DNA of 64,000 bases from Gemmatimonadaceae bacterium (GTDB taxonomy: Bacteria > Gemmatimonadota > Gemmatimonadetes > Gemmatimonadales > Gemmatimonadaceae), in NCBI GenBank assembly GCA_036496605.1, contig DASXKV010000054.1:248001-312000 (forward strand), in the 5' to 3' direction. The translations under genes were made by a program, and so were the position numbers. Positions within the stretch are counted from its first letter, which is position 1; each line of letters starts with the position of its first letter. The notes under the pieces are model-generated. The model saw nothing but the letters and a program-made list of their open reading frames with translations. It had not been told where the DNA came from and did not search any database. Below, piece by piece: positions 1 to 9,156 of this stretch.

Positions 1-32
1 CATTAGTGCTCGTTCACGTCGGTGTCTCGACC

Positions 33-2477
33 TCAGCCTCCGGCGCGAAGAAGCTGTGCGGGGTCGACTCGCAGCGCACGACGCGAGGGCAGCCAGCACG
101 AAGCACTGGCTGCGAGCAGCAGCACGCCGGCCACCAGCGAGTACGTCGCGGCGTCAGTCGGCTGGACGTGAAATAGGAGATTCGTCACGAGGCGGCTTGC
201 GAGGAGGGCCACGCCGCACCCGACTACGACACCGATGACGACGATCGCGAGGCCCTGTCGCATAACGAGCCTGAGCACGCGGGGGGCATCGGCGCCTAAC
301 GCCATCCGAACCGCAATCTCTGGTAAGCGTTGCGTCACCGAGTAGCCGATGACGCCGGCGAGCCCGGTCGCGGTGAGCAACAGCGCGAAGGCGGCGAACG
401 CGGCGATGAGGGTCGTCGTTAGGCGCGGCTCGGCGAGCTGAGCACCCCGAATCTCCTCGAGCGTTTGTACATTCGAAATCGGCGTTTGGGCATCGACATC
501 ACGCACGGCTGCCCGAAGCGCCGCGAGAATCGCCGGCCGGGGCCCCAACGTGCGCAGGAAGATGCGAACGTTCCCCGTCGGGCTGCCGAGCATCGGTGCG
601 TAGATCTCGTCGGTGATGTCCGCGTCCAATCGACGCTGCCGCACGTCGCCGACGACGCCGATCACCGTGAGCCAGTGTTTCCCGCTATCGGGCGAGATGC
701 GCGTCCCGATCGGGTCGTGGCCACCCCAATACGTCTGCACGAGTCGGGCGCCCAGGAGGACGGGCGGCGCGAGCGTGTCGCGGTCCGCGAGCGTGAAATC
801 CCTCCCTCGCAGCAACGGTATGCCGACGGTACGGAAGTATCCCGGGCTGATCGCGATCGCCTCGGCGTGAGGGAGCTGCACGCCACTGGAGGGGGCGATG
901 CCCTCGATTTCGAAGCTGAGCTGCGTTTGTTGGGCCCCGTTGAGAGGCAGCGTGCTCGCCATCGCGACGGACGAGACGCTCGGCAGTCCGTCCACGCGCC
1001 GCAACAACGCTTCGTCCACCGCGCTCACCTTCGCCCCAGTGTTGTACCTGGAGAAATTGAACGACAGTTGTGCCGTCAGCACGTTGTGCACGTCGATTCC
1101 GGCGTCGACGCGCTCGAGCTCGAAGAGACTGCGGCCAATGAGGCCCGCGCCGACAAGCATGACGAACGCGATCGCCACCTGGCCGACGACGAGCATATTC
1201 CTCATCCTGAGATCACCACGCGATCCCACGGAGGCAGTGTTGCCCTGACGAAGCGCGGCGGCGAAGCGGTTTTGTCGAAGGACCCGGAGGAAGGGCACCG
1301 CGGCCACCGCGAGGGCAATTACGAGTGACAGCGCGAGGGCAAACGCGAGTGCCGTCGCATCGATGTGAATCTCGTCCGCGCGTGGCGTGAGTCGCGTCGC
1401 TATCGAACGCAGCATGCCGATGCCACTCGTCGCGAGCGCCACACCGAGTCCGCCGCCGGCTAGGGCAAGGACCAGGCTCTCGAAGCTCAGCTGCCGATAG
1501 AGCCGTGCTTGATCCGCGCCGAGCGCGACGCGGAGCGCCATTTCGCGTGCGCGTCTCAGCTGCCGTGCGAGACTCAGATTAGCGACGTTGGCCATCGCCG
1601 CCAGGAGAAGAAAACCTGCCGTCGCAAAGAGGAGGTAAAGAATTGGCTTCGCCCGATTCGTCATCTCGTCGCGCGCGTCGATCAACGCGAAGTGCAGCCG
1701 CTGCTGGGCAGGATAGTCCGCTGGATAGGCGCCGTGGAACCGCGCGCTGAGGGCCGCGACCTCGGCTTGCGCGCGCTCGAGCGTCATACCCGGTTTCAGC
1801 ACCGCGAACGCGCCCACCATCCGATGATCGCGCGTATTCATCATCATTGGTGACGAGCGAAACGGACAGGCACCGGCAGGCATCCAGATGTCGTTCTCGT
1901 TAGGATAACTCGGGAGGGGCGGCAGGACGCCGACGACGCGGTGTATCTTATCGTTCATCGTGAACGTCGCGCCGACAATCGAGGGATCGCCGAAGAACTG
2001 GTCCATCCAAAACTTGTAACTCAGGACGACGACTGGTGGCGCCCCGACGGCGTCTTCGCCCGGCACGAATGTGCGACCGAGCAGTGGTTTGACGCCGAGC
2101 ATCGTGAAGAATCGATCGGAGACGACGCCGGTCTGCACACGGAGCGGATCACCGTGGCCGTACAGCTGAAAGAACATGCTGTGGTATTCGGCAACAGCGC
2201 TCATCGTGCGCACCTGCTCGTTGAGGTCCTTGACCTCGAGCACGCTGAAGCCATCGTCTTCGGATTGCGCCGAGGGTTGCGTGATGTGTACGAGCCGATT
2301 GCCGACACCAACCGGGAGCCGGCGCAGGAGGACGCCATTCACCATGCTGAAGATGGCCGTACTCGCCCCAATTCCGATCGCCAGTGTGATGATGACGGCG
2401 AACGTGTACCCGGGCGCCGTGCGGAGTGCGCGCGCTGCGTAGCGAAGATCGTATCGGAGACTCTCGAGCGTGAACAT
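33..2477 (-). CDS. ADOP-family FtsX-like permease
   Basis: The 814-aa product is an integral membrane protein of the MacB/FtsX permease type. The N-terminus (MFTLESLRYDLRYAARAL, then PGYTFAVIITLAIGIGAST) is the hallmark of the 'acidobacterial duplicated orphan permease' group. These carry two FtsX units in one chain and usually lack an adjacent ATPase. One membrane segment follows the N-terminus and is followed by a large periplasmic MacB-like domain. Three segments sit near residues 275-400 (LYLLFATAGFLLLAAMANVANLS), a second periplasmic domain follows, and three segments close the protein. Length is normal for ADOPs. No ATP-binding gene lies beside it, so its energy source and cargo (lipid, lipoprotein or peptide export) cannot be named. 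It begins 20 bp after the regulator gene upstream and may share its transcript. Confidence 0.9.
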   Translation of the reverse strand: MFTLESLRYDLRYAARALRTAPGYTFAVIITLAIGIGASTAIFSMVNGVLLRRLPVGVGNRLVHITQPSAQSEDDGFSVLEVKDLNEQVRTMSAVAEYHSMFFQLYGHGDPLRVQTGVVSDRFFTMLGVKPLLGRTFVPGEDAVGAPPVVVLSYKFWMDQFFGDPSIVGATFTMNDKIHRVVGVLPPLPSYPNENDIWMPAGACPFRSSPMMMNTRDHRMVGAFAVLKPGMTLERAQAEVAALSARFHGAYPADYPAQQRLHFALIDARDEMTNRAKPILYLLFATAGFLLLAAMANVANLSLARQLRRAREMALRVALGADQARLYRQLSFESLVLALAGGGLGVALATSGIGMLRSIATRLTPRADEIHIDATALAFALALSLVIALAVAAVPFLRVLRQNRFAAALRQGNTASVGSRGDLRMRNMLVVGQVAIAFVMLVGAGLIGRSLFELERVDAGIDVHNVLTAQLSFNFSRYNTGAKVSAVDEALLRRVDGLPSVSSVAMASTLPLNGAQQTQLSFEIEGIAPSSGVQLPHAEAIAISPGYFRTVGIPLLRGRDFTLADRDTLAPPVLLGARLVQTYWGGHDPIGTRISPDSGKHWLTVIGVVGDVRQRRLDADITDEIYAPMLGSPTGNVRIFLRTLGPRPAILAALRAAVRDVDAQTPISNVQTLEEIRGAQLAEPRLTTTLIAAFAAFALLLTATGLAGVIGYSVTQRLPEIAVRMALGADAPRVLRLVMRQGLAIVVIGVVVGCGVALLASRLVTNLLFHVQPTDAATYSLVAGVLLLAASASCWLPSRRALRVDPAQLLRAGG

Positions 2478-2497
2478 GGCGTGGATCCTCGTCGAAA

Positions 2498-3499
2498 TCA
2501 GGAATGCGGACGCCGCGTGGCCGAAGAGGCGAAGCGGCTCCGGTAGCTCGTTGGGGTGACACCAAAGCAGCGTTCGAATGCGCGGCGAAAGACATCCTCG
2601 CTCGCGTATCCAACAGAGCGGCCGATGGCTTCGATGCTCAGTCGGCGGCCGCCATTCGTTAGGCGGCGGCTCGCCTCCGACAGGCGAGCCGCCTCGACGA
2701 AAGCGCCAGGCGTGGTGCCAAACTCGTCACGGAAAGCGCGCGCAAACTGCCGCGGGCTGAGATAGGCTCGCGCGGCCAAGGTTTCAACCGATAGATCGTT
2801 CGCCAGATGTGTCTGAATCCATGCACCGATGTCGCGAAAGCGATCGGACGCACGTGTTTGAAACTGGAGCAGATCCGAGAATTGGCTCTGTCCTCCGGGT
2901 CGTTTCAGGAACACGACCATCTCGCGCGCGACGCTGAGAGCCGCCTCCGCGCCGTGATCTTCCTCGATCAGCGCTAAGGCGAGATCGACACCGGCCGTGA
3001 TACCGGCCGAGGTGTAGAACTTCTCATCTTTGATGTACAGCGCGTCCGCGTCGACTCGCAGCGCGGGGAAGCGCCGCGCGATATCGGCGCACGCGCTCCA
3101 ATGGGTCGTGACGCGCCTGCCGTCGAGGAGTCCGGTTGGCGCGACGCCGTAAATGCCCGTGCACACCGTGGCGATCCGTCGAATGTCGCGAGCACGACTT
3201 GCGATCCACTGCGCCGCGCGTTCGGCGACACCATGTCGGCGGAGACCGGTGCCCCCAGGAACGATGAGCGTGTCCAACGCCATCGCCGTTGGAATCGTCG
3301 TGTCCGCGCGGAACGTGATGCCGCTCGAGCTGGTGAACTGCCGCTTCGACAGTCCGATGACGACGACTTCATATGCCGTGCTCCCGTTGCCCTCGATGCC
3401 TGCCGTGGCAAAGGCGTCCGAGCGGAACGCGTCGGCCGGCCCCACGAGGTCCGTGGCCTGGATTCCCTCGAAGCCAAGAAATCCGATACGACGGGTCAT
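2498..3499 (-). CDS. GlxA-type AraC family transcriptional regulator
   Basis: The product is a 333-aa cytoplasmic regulator. Residues ~1-180 form a DJ-1/PfpI (class I glutamine amidotransferase-like) domain with the nucleophile-elbow cysteine in RIATVCTGIYGVAPTG. Residues ~225-325 are a double helix-turn-helix AraC DNA-binding domain (LSPRQFARAFRDEFGTTPG, then IGRSVGYASEDVFRRAFER). This pairing defines the GlxA branch, whose members sense small metabolites. I chose the ATG at 3499 (MTRRIGFLGFEGI) because family homology begins there. Upstream in-frame ATGs at 3514 and 3568 add only a non-homologous tail. Its target may be the neighbouring SDR/enolase/ThDP genes, which is an inference from position only. 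Confidence 0.85.
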   Translation of the reverse strand: MTRRIGFLGFEGIQATDLVGPADAFRSDAFATAGIEGNGSTAYEVVVIGLSKRQFTSSSGITFRADTTIPTAMALDTLIVPGGTGLRRHGVAERAAQWIASRARDIRRIATVCTGIYGVAPTGLLDGRRVTTHWSACADIARRFPALRVDADALYIKDEKFYTSAGITAGVDLALALIEEDHGAEAALSVAREMVVFLKRPGGQSQFSDLLQFQTRASDRFRDIGAWIQTHLANDLSVETLAARAYLSPRQFARAFRDEFGTTPGAFVEAARLSEASRRLTNGGRRLSIEAIGRSVGYASEDVFRRAFERCFGVTPTSYRSRFASSATRRPHS

Positions 3500-3631
3500 G
3501 TCGCAATGTGGCATCAGATCGGCGTTGGCTGCAATGACAATTTTCCGATGATTTCTGCCACGGCGCATTCCAGCCGGGCGAGGCAGGCTGTCGGCCCAGT
3601 TCTAGCGGTGAGACGGGAAGCGTGAGACTGT

Positions 3632-4642
3632 TCAGCGCTCGCGCTTCGAGAACGCGCCGAGCGCAACGCCCGTGAGCGCAGCGCCGGCGAGCGCGAGCCA
3701 TGGACGGAGCTTGACGAGGCGGAGCTCCGCGCTCGCGCGCTTCGCGCGGTCGTCGAAGCGACCGTGCGCTCCGTACGGTCCGGCCACCGGCTCCCACAGG
3801 TTATTCGGCCGAGTTGGATCAGCCGGCTCGCCACTCTGTTCGCTGGCGTAGCCGGTGCGCCCGAGACGTCGATCGATGTAGCCGGGCACGAGCTTCTCCC
3901 CGATCACGGCTTTCACCGTCGGCCAGGCGACGAGCAGTTCCCGACCGACATTCGTGCGTACGGCGTAATGCACGGCGTCCGCACCGACCTCGGGCTGAAA
4001 GATCGGGGGCACCGGCTGTGTCTTGTGCGGCAACCGGCTCTTGGCCCACTCGAACTGCGGCGTGTTCATCGCCGGCATTTGCACCATCGTCGAGCGAACG
4101 TGGCTGCCGTCGTGTACGAGCTCGCTCAACAAGGACTCATGAAAGCCCATGATCGCGTGCTTGGCGGCGCAGTACGCCGACTGGAGCGGGATGCTGCGGT
4201 GCGCGAGGGCCGATCCAACCTGGATGATGATGCCGCGATCGCGCGGCAGCATTCGTCGAAGCGCCGCGAGCGTTCCGTGCACGTAGCCGAGGTACGTTAC
4301 TTCGGTGACGCGACGGAACTCGTCCGCGGACATCTCCCTGATCGGCGAGTAGACGGAGACCATCGCGTTGTTGATCCAGGCATCGATCGGTCCGAACTCG
4401 TCTTCCACGGTCTGCGCCGCTTGCTCGACGGCCTCGGCGTTGGCAACGTCGAGGGGCAACACGAGCCCACGTCCACCAACAGCCTCGACTGCTTCGCGGG
4501 CGCTCTCGAGGCGCGGGCGTCCGCGAGCGATGAGCCCGATCGCGGCGCCGTCTCGTGCGAATCGCTCGACGATGGCGCGTCCGAGCCCGGCAGAGGCGCC
4601 GGTGACGACGATGACGTCGCGTCTTCCATCAGCGTTAGGCAT
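3632..4642 (-). CDS. Short-chain dehydrogenase/reductase with C-terminal membrane anchor
   Basis: The product is a 336-aa NAD(P)-dependent SDR oxidoreductase. Visible features are the Rossmann motif TGASAGLGRA at residues ~15-24, NNAMVS (the family NNAG position), and the catalytic Ser...Tyr-x3-Lys set (VGSALAH, then YCAAKHA). Residues beyond ~255 are an extension: a proline-rich stretch ending PTRPNNLWEPVAG, then a hydrophobic helix (LALAGAALTGVALGAF) and a basic tail SKRER. This tail could tether the enzyme to the membrane. The start codon sits in the sequence ATGCCTAACG, a copy of the dispersed motif, and overlaps the stop of a possible upstream small gene by 8 bp. Substrate is unknown. 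Confidence 0.85.
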   Translation of the reverse strand: MPNADGRRDVIVVTGASAGLGRAIVERFARDGAAIGLIARGRPRLESAREAVEAVGGRGLVLPLDVANAEAVEQAAQTVEDEFGPIDAWINNAMVSVYSPIREMSADEFRRVTEVTYLGYVHGTLAALRRMLPRDRGIIIQVGSALAHRSIPLQSAYCAAKHAIMGFHESLLSELVHDGSHVRSTMVQMPAMNTPQFEWAKSRLPHKTQPVPPIFQPEVGADAVHYAVRTNVGRELLVAWPTVKAVIGEKLVPGYIDRRLGRTGYASEQSGEPADPTRPNNLWEPVAGPYGAHGRFDDRAKRASAELRLVKLRPWLALAGAALTGVALGAFSKRER

Positions 4643-4910
4643 TTTTCCGTCCCCATGAGGCCCTGTCGAGCGCGAGATTCAGGAGTTGTGCGGGGTGGAG
4701 CGTCTCACGCCCGGTCGTTCTGCGCGCAGCCGCTCGCGCGTTGACCTCACCGCGGACGTTTCGCGCAAGCAATGCCACGAGCTTCCGGATATCGATGACG
4801 AGCTTGCGACCATCGATCGCATCGGGTCGGGCCGCTGTCGGCGGCGGAGCAGCACGGCCAACTGCGCGCCTGACGTCGGGGGACTTCGGAATCTCTGGCA
4901 TTTGGTACAT
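4635..4910 (-). CDS. Possible small protein of unknown function
   Basis: A 91-aa reading frame, starting MYQMPEIPKSPDVRRAVG, fills the gap between the enolase-superfamily gene (ends 4922) and the SDR gene (starts 4642). Its TAA stop lies inside the CGTTAGGC motif at 4633-4640 and overlaps the SDR start by 8 bp, which would suit translational coupling. The sequence is rich in Arg and Ala, with no signal peptide or domain I recognise. High GC makes spurious frames common, so only position and tight spacing support it. Confidence 0.4.
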   Translation of the reverse strand: MYQMPEIPKSPDVRRAVGRAAPPPTAARPDAIDGRKLVIDIRKLVALLARNVRGEVNARAAARRTTGRETLHPAQLLNLALDRASWGRKNA

Positions 4911-4921
4911 CAGGTTGTCGT

Positions 4922-6034
4922 TCAGATCGCGAACTTGCGCGCGTCGACGTGCTTGAACTCGAGTCCGCATCCCGGCCGACCGAGGTCCGGATACAGCGCG
5001 CCGTCTCGCGGGGTCAACGCGCCGTCAAAGAGCATGTGCTCGATCCGCACATGATCGTGGAAGTATTCGATGTGCCGAAGTCGCTTGAGCGCGCAAGCCG
5101 GATGCGCGTGCAGCGATGGGGCGCAGTGTGTCGAGAGCGGGACCGCGCGGGCCTCGCAGAGCGCATCAGCGATGAGTAAACCAGTAATACCTTCACAGCG
5201 CGACGCGTCGGCCTGCAGCACATCCACCGCCTGCGCATCGAGGAGACGCGCGAGATCGTTCGGCTCGTAGGCGTACTCTCCCACGGAGATCTCCATTCCG
5301 GCGGGCGCGCGGTCACGGCACAGGCGAAGTCCGTCGATGTCCCAGTACGGGACGGGCTCCTCGAACCAACTCACTCCGTACTCGGCGAATCGCTCGGCCT
5401 GGGCGAGGGCCTGCTTGCGATCGTAGGCGCCGTTGGCGTCGACGAACAGTTCGGCTTGCTCGCCAATCGCCGCACGTGCGGCGCGAACGCGAACGACATC
5501 GTCGATCGCGTCGCGACCGACTTTGATCTTCGCCCTGAGGATGCCCTCCTTCAGCCAATCACCCAATTGCCGCAGCAACTGCTCGATCGAATACGATGTG
5601 AAGCCGCCACTCCCATACACGGGTGCACTGTCGCGCGCGGCACCGACCAGCGTGACCAGGGGCTGATCGAGGAGGCGTGCTTTCAGGTCCCAGAGTGCAT
5701 TGTCGATGGCGGAGATCGCCATCGAGGCGACGCCGGAGCGTCCAAGATTTCGCACCTTGGCAACGAGACATTTCCAGTTCGCGGCGGTTGCCATCGCGTC
5801 CATTCCGCGCACCAAGTCGGCAAGCGTGTCATCGATGAGCCGCGCGGTGGCTTCGTCGGCGTAGGTATAGCCCAGACCAGTGACGCCGCCGCTCTTGACC
5901 TCGACGAGCACGAGCGTCGTCGCGTCCCACACCAGCGTCCCGTCTGATTCGTTAGGCTGGTCGGTCGGGATGCGGTACGCGGACACGGCCACCTGCTCGA
6001 CCGCAGCACCACTCGCCGCGCCGACCGTGAACAT
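4922..6034 (-). CDS. Enolase superfamily enzyme (mandelate racemase/muconate lactonizing type)
   Basis: The product is a 370-aa enzyme with an N-terminal capping domain and a C-terminal TIM barrel. The expected catalytic features are present: AKIKVGRD (the K-x-K base), metal ligands in LFVDANGAYD, WFEEPVP and ISVGEYAYEP, and a late STHCAPSLHAH carrying the His used by the mandelate racemase subgroup. The family abstracts a proton alpha to a carboxylate using Mg2+; acid sugars are typical substrates, but the substrate cannot be read here. The start at 6034 lies 2 bp after the stop of the ThDP enzyme gene, so the two form an operon. A longer frame to 6088 would overlap that gene and lacks homology. 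Confidence 0.85.
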   Translation of the reverse strand: MFTVGAASGAAVEQVAVSAYRIPTDQPNESDGTLVWDATTLVLVEVKSGGVTGLGYTYADEATARLIDDTLADLVRGMDAMATAANWKCLVAKVRNLGRSGVASMAISAIDNALWDLKARLLDQPLVTLVGAARDSAPVYGSGGFTSYSIEQLLRQLGDWLKEGILRAKIKVGRDAIDDVVRVRAARAAIGEQAELFVDANGAYDRKQALAQAERFAEYGVSWFEEPVPYWDIDGLRLCRDRAPAGMEISVGEYAYEPNDLARLLDAQAVDVLQADASRCEGITGLLIADALCEARAVPLSTHCAPSLHAHPACALKRLRHIEYFHDHVRIEHMLFDGALTPRDGALYPDLGRPGCGLEFKHVDARKFAI

Positions 6035-6036
6035 TG

Positions 6037-7791
6037 CTACGTGACCTCCCGCACTTTGTCCTCGAGCACCGTTTTGATGATGTCCCATCGCTTGCGTTCG
6101 CCCCGCGCGAGCGCCTCAGCGAAGTGGAGCGCTTGCTTGGTCGAGATCTTTCCCGGGAACGGAGGCTCGTTAGGGTCGACTACCGCCTGCACGACCGCCG
6201 GCCCCGCGTACTCGAGTGCCTCACGCAGCACCGATGCCGCTTCCTTCGGTTTCTCGATTGTGAAACCTCCAGCGCCGCACGCCTTGGCGTATGCCGCGAA
6301 ATCGATCGGTTGCAGCTCGACGCCGAACTGCGGATTTCCTTCCATTACCAACTGCTCCCACTTGATCTCGCCAAGCACGTTGTTCTTGATGATGATCACC
6401 TTGACCCGCAGATCGTACTTGACCAGAGTAGCCAGCTCGCCCATGAGCATCGTGAAGCCGCCATCGCCGACGACACAGACGACTTGGCGCTGCGGATACG
6501 CGATGGCCGCGCCGATGCTGTACGGCAGGCCGTTCGCCATCGTCGCGAGCGATCCCGAGAGCGAGAACTGCATGCGATCGCGCACGTCGATGTAACGCGC
6601 TGCCCATGTCGCTATCGTGCCACTGTCGGCGGAGACGATCGCGTCGTCGTCGAGCAGTTTATTCAGCTCGTACGTCACGACCTGCGGCTTCATCGGCATG
6701 TCGGAGCGCGTGCCGCGGTCCTTCATGAGCTTCCGCCAATCCTTCATTCTCTTCTGCGACTCCTCGAGGAACCCGCGATGACGCTTGCGCTCGACGCACG
6801 GCGTGAGCGCGGCGAGTACCGTGCGACAGTCGCCGACGAGACCGACCTCCACCGGATAGCGAACGCCGATGCGGCTCGGGTCGATGTCGATCTGGATCGC
6901 CTGCGCCTCGCCGGGCTTCGGATAGAACTCGATATAAGGAAAGCTGGTGCCGGCGATAAGCAGCGTGTCACACTCTGTTAAAGCATCCTGCGACGGCGCG
7001 GTGCCGAGCAAGCCGATACCGCCAGTCGTGTACGGGCTATCGTCCGGCACGACCGCTTTGCCCAACAATGGCTTGACGATCGGCGCGCCGATCTTCTCGG
7101 CGAGTTCGAGCACCTCGTCGCGCGCGCCGAGGCATCCGCGTCCGGCGAGAATAGCGACGCGCTTTCCATCGTTGATGATGTCGGCCGCGCGGCGGAGCAG
7201 TTGTTCCGGTGGGACGGGGAACGCCCCCGCGAAGAGATCGGCGCTGTGCTTCATGACGTTGGCACTCGACCGCGGCTGATCATCGAGCGACCAATCCTGA
7301 ACGTCCTTCGGGATCGTAATGTGCGCGACGGTGCGACGCGCGAGCGCGGTCTTGATCGCTTCGTCGACAACGTTGACGACGTGAGCCGGCCCCATCACGC
7401 GCTGATTGTACGCTGCCACGTCGATGAAGAGCTTGTCGAGATCGACATCCTGCTGATAGTGCGTACCGATGAGATCGTGAAACGTGTGCCCGGTAATCGC
7501 GAGTACCGGTTGGCCATCGCACTTGGCGTCGTACAATCCGTTCAGAAGATGGATACCGCCGGGACCCGATGTCGCGAGACAGACACCGAGGCGCCCGGTG
7601 TATTTGGCGTAGCCGCACGCAGCAAATGCAGCAGCCTCTTCGTGCCTGACCTGCACAAAGCGGATCCGTTTCTCGTGCGTGCGAAGGGCCTCGAAGATTC
7701 CGTTGACGCCGTCACCCGGGAGGCCAAATATGGTGTCCACGCCCCACGCACTGAGCCGCTCGACAAGCAGCGTGGCTGTCGATGTCGCCAT
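6037..7791 (-). CDS. Thiamine pyrophosphate-dependent pyruvate oxidase/acetolactate synthase-like enzyme
   Basis: The 584-aa protein has the three-domain layout of the PoxB/acetolactate synthase family. The N-terminal pyrimidine-binding domain has FGLPGDGVNGIFEAL and the catalytic Glu in VRHEEAAAFAACGYA. A central Rossmann-like domain spans ~190-330. The C-terminal pyrophosphate-binding domain carries VVCVVGDGGFTMLMGEL...IIIKNNVLGEIKWEQ (GDG-x~25-NN). It most resembles the broadly annotated 'thiamine pyrophosphate-requiring enzyme' subgroup near pyruvate:quinone oxidoreductases. Whether it oxidises pyruvate or acts on another 2-oxo acid cannot be decided. It is the promoter-proximal gene of the pair with the enolase-superfamily gene, and a perfect inverted repeat lies 52 bp upstream of its start. 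Confidence 0.85.
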   Translation of the reverse strand: MATSTATLLVERLSAWGVDTIFGLPGDGVNGIFEALRTHEKRIRFVQVRHEEAAAFAACGYAKYTGRLGVCLATSGPGGIHLLNGLYDAKCDGQPVLAITGHTFHDLIGTHYQQDVDLDKLFIDVAAYNQRVMGPAHVVNVVDEAIKTALARRTVAHITIPKDVQDWSLDDQPRSSANVMKHSADLFAGAFPVPPEQLLRRAADIINDGKRVAILAGRGCLGARDEVLELAEKIGAPIVKPLLGKAVVPDDSPYTTGGIGLLGTAPSQDALTECDTLLIAGTSFPYIEFYPKPGEAQAIQIDIDPSRIGVRYPVEVGLVGDCRTVLAALTPCVERKRHRGFLEESQKRMKDWRKLMKDRGTRSDMPMKPQVVTYELNKLLDDDAIVSADSGTIATWAARYIDVRDRMQFSLSGSLATMANGLPYSIGAAIAYPQRQVVCVVGDGGFTMLMGELATLVKYDLRVKVIIIKNNVLGEIKWEQLVMEGNPQFGVELQPIDFAAYAKACGAGGFTIEKPKEAASVLREALEYAGPAVVQAVVDPNEPPFPGKISTKQALHFAEALARGERKRWDIIKTVLEDKVREVT

Positions 7792-7842
7792 AGTCCTTCA
7801 CTCCTGATCGCGATTTCGCCGCCGAGCCCGATGGCTCCCGAA

Positions 7843-7865
7843 GTTGTATGGAGTACGCATACAAC
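7843..7865. promoter_or_regulatory. Inverted repeat, candidate operator
   Basis: GTTGTATG and CATACAAC are perfect 8-bp inverted arms separated by 7 bp. They lie 52-74 bp upstream of the ThDP-enzyme start, in a noticeably A+T-richer patch between divergently facing ends of the hydrogenase and ThDP regions. The spacing and symmetry fit a dimeric regulator site. A hairpin in the leader is the alternative. Confidence 0.45.
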
Positions 7866-7912
7866 ATGCCTTGTGCCGCGTCGCCAGGCGCTCGCCATAT
7901 TTTAGTGTTTAC

Positions 7913-8605
7913 TCATTGCTCGGCTGGCGCACTCGAGAGCGGCCTGCCGACGAGCTGGGCACAGGACTCCAGATACTGAAGCCATTGAGCAACGCCCTCG
8001 CCCGTCCGCGCCGACGTTTCAAACACGCGGATCGTGGGCGAGACGCGGCCGAGATTGTCGTAGGCCACCGAGCGATCGAAGCCGACGGCGTCCGCGAGAT
8101 CGCATTTTGTGATCACGGCAACGTCGGCGGAATGAAAGAGGGTCGGATACTTGAGCGGCTTGTCTTCGCCCTCGGTCACTGAGAGAAGGACAACGCGAAG
8201 ACTCTCACCAAGGTCATAGCTGGCCGGGCACACCAGATTGCCGACGTTTTCGATGAACAAGAATCGAAGGGCATCGAGCTCCCATTCCGCGAGTGATTCC
8301 TCGATCATCTTCGCGTCGAGATGGCACACGGTTCCGGTACAGATCTGTCGCACGGGCGCGCCCGAGCGGGCGAGGCGGCGTGCGTCATTGTCTGTCGCGA
8401 GGTCGCCCGTAAGTGCGGCAACGGCGTGATCACGCTTCAGCGCCGAGAGCGTCGCCTCGAGCAACGCCGTCTTTCCCGATCCGGGACCCGACACGAGATT
8501 CACGACGTAGACGCCCGCCTCCGCGTAGCGTCGCCGGAGCTCGCGCGCGAGCAGATCGTTCTGCTTCAAGATGTTCTGTCGGATCTCAACGATGCGTGGC
8601 GACAT
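7913..8605 (-). CDS. hypB: Hydrogenase nickel incorporation GTPase HypB
   Basis: The product is a 230-aa SIMIBI-class GTPase that delivers nickel to the hydrogenase large-subunit precursor together with HypA. Motifs seen are the P-loop GPGSGKTALLE, the nickel/zinc site region TGTVCHLDAKM, ENVGNLVCPASYDLGE and the guanine-specificity TKCDLAD. The N-terminal CxxCGC nickel-binding leader and the His-rich stretch of some HypB proteins are absent, so this is a short form. I use the ATG at 8605 (MSPRIVEIRQN); it overlaps the end of hypA by 20 bp. The pair is transcribed away from hypF. Confidence 0.93.
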   Translation of the reverse strand: MSPRIVEIRQNILKQNDLLARELRRRYAEAGVYVVNLVSGPGSGKTALLEATLSALKRDHAVAALTGDLATDNDARRLARSGAPVRQICTGTVCHLDAKMIEESLAEWELDALRFLFIENVGNLVCPASYDLGESLRVVLLSVTEGEDKPLKYPTLFHSADVAVITKCDLADAVGFDRSVAYDNLGRVSPTIRVFETSARTGEGVAQWLQYLESCAQLVGRPLSSAPAEQ

Positions 8606-8951
8606 CTCCCTCGAGCTCCATCGCAAAGAGCTCCAGCTCGGAGCCGCGAATCACGTTAGGCGTCGGCGTGCCGCATGCTGGACAGCACAACATCTGCGCC
8701 GAGGGAATCTCCCGGTCGACGGCGCAACGCGAACAGTGGGCGACGATCGGCGTCTCGACGATGATGAGTCGCGCGCCATCGATCGCTGTTCCGTTCGCGG
8801 CAATCTCGAACGAGAAACGCAGCGCGTCGCCGACCACGCCGGAGAGCGGGCCGAGACGCAGATGCACTGCGTTCACGCGTTGCGCGCCGCGGCGCTCGGC
8901 CTCCTCGGCCGCAAGGTCCACGAGGCTCATTGCAATCGACAGTTCGTGCAT
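8586..8951 (-). CDS. hypA: Hydrogenase nickel incorporation protein HypA
   Basis: The 121-aa product starts MHELSIAMS, with the His2/Glu3 pair that binds nickel at the processed N-terminus. It ends in a zinc-binding domain with CSRC and CCPACG. HypA hands Ni to the hydrogenase precursor with HypB. The ATG at 8951 is fixed by the conserved MHE start; the reading frame continues upstream without homology. It is divergent from hypF across about 200 bp, which should hold promoters for both directions. Confidence 0.93.
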   Translation of the reverse strand: MHELSIAMSLVDLAAEEAERRGAQRVNAVHLRLGPLSGVVGDALRFSFEIAANGTAIDGARLIIVETPIVAHCSRCAVDREIPSAQMLCCPACGTPTPNVIRGSELELFAMELEGDVATHR

Positions 8952-9156
8952 GTAGTCGCCTGTACCTGCATCATGTGCGCCCAAAGAAGCACATTGGTGC
9001 GCTGCGCCCGCGATTCGAGGCGGAAAACTCCCGCCGATTCCCGCGATGGGTACCCAACTTGCACGAACGCCACCCCGGTTTGAAGTCATGAAACGCGCCG
9101 CGCGTGCGACTCTCACGCGCACGGCGCCAGGAGTGGAATGCCGTGGAATTGACGAA

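Noticed and set aside
465-1328. Long plus-strand frames opposite the ADOP gene, and similar antisense frames elsewhere
   Set aside because: These are shadows of real genes in high-GC sequence; their translations are Arg/Ser/Pro-rich and show no domains.
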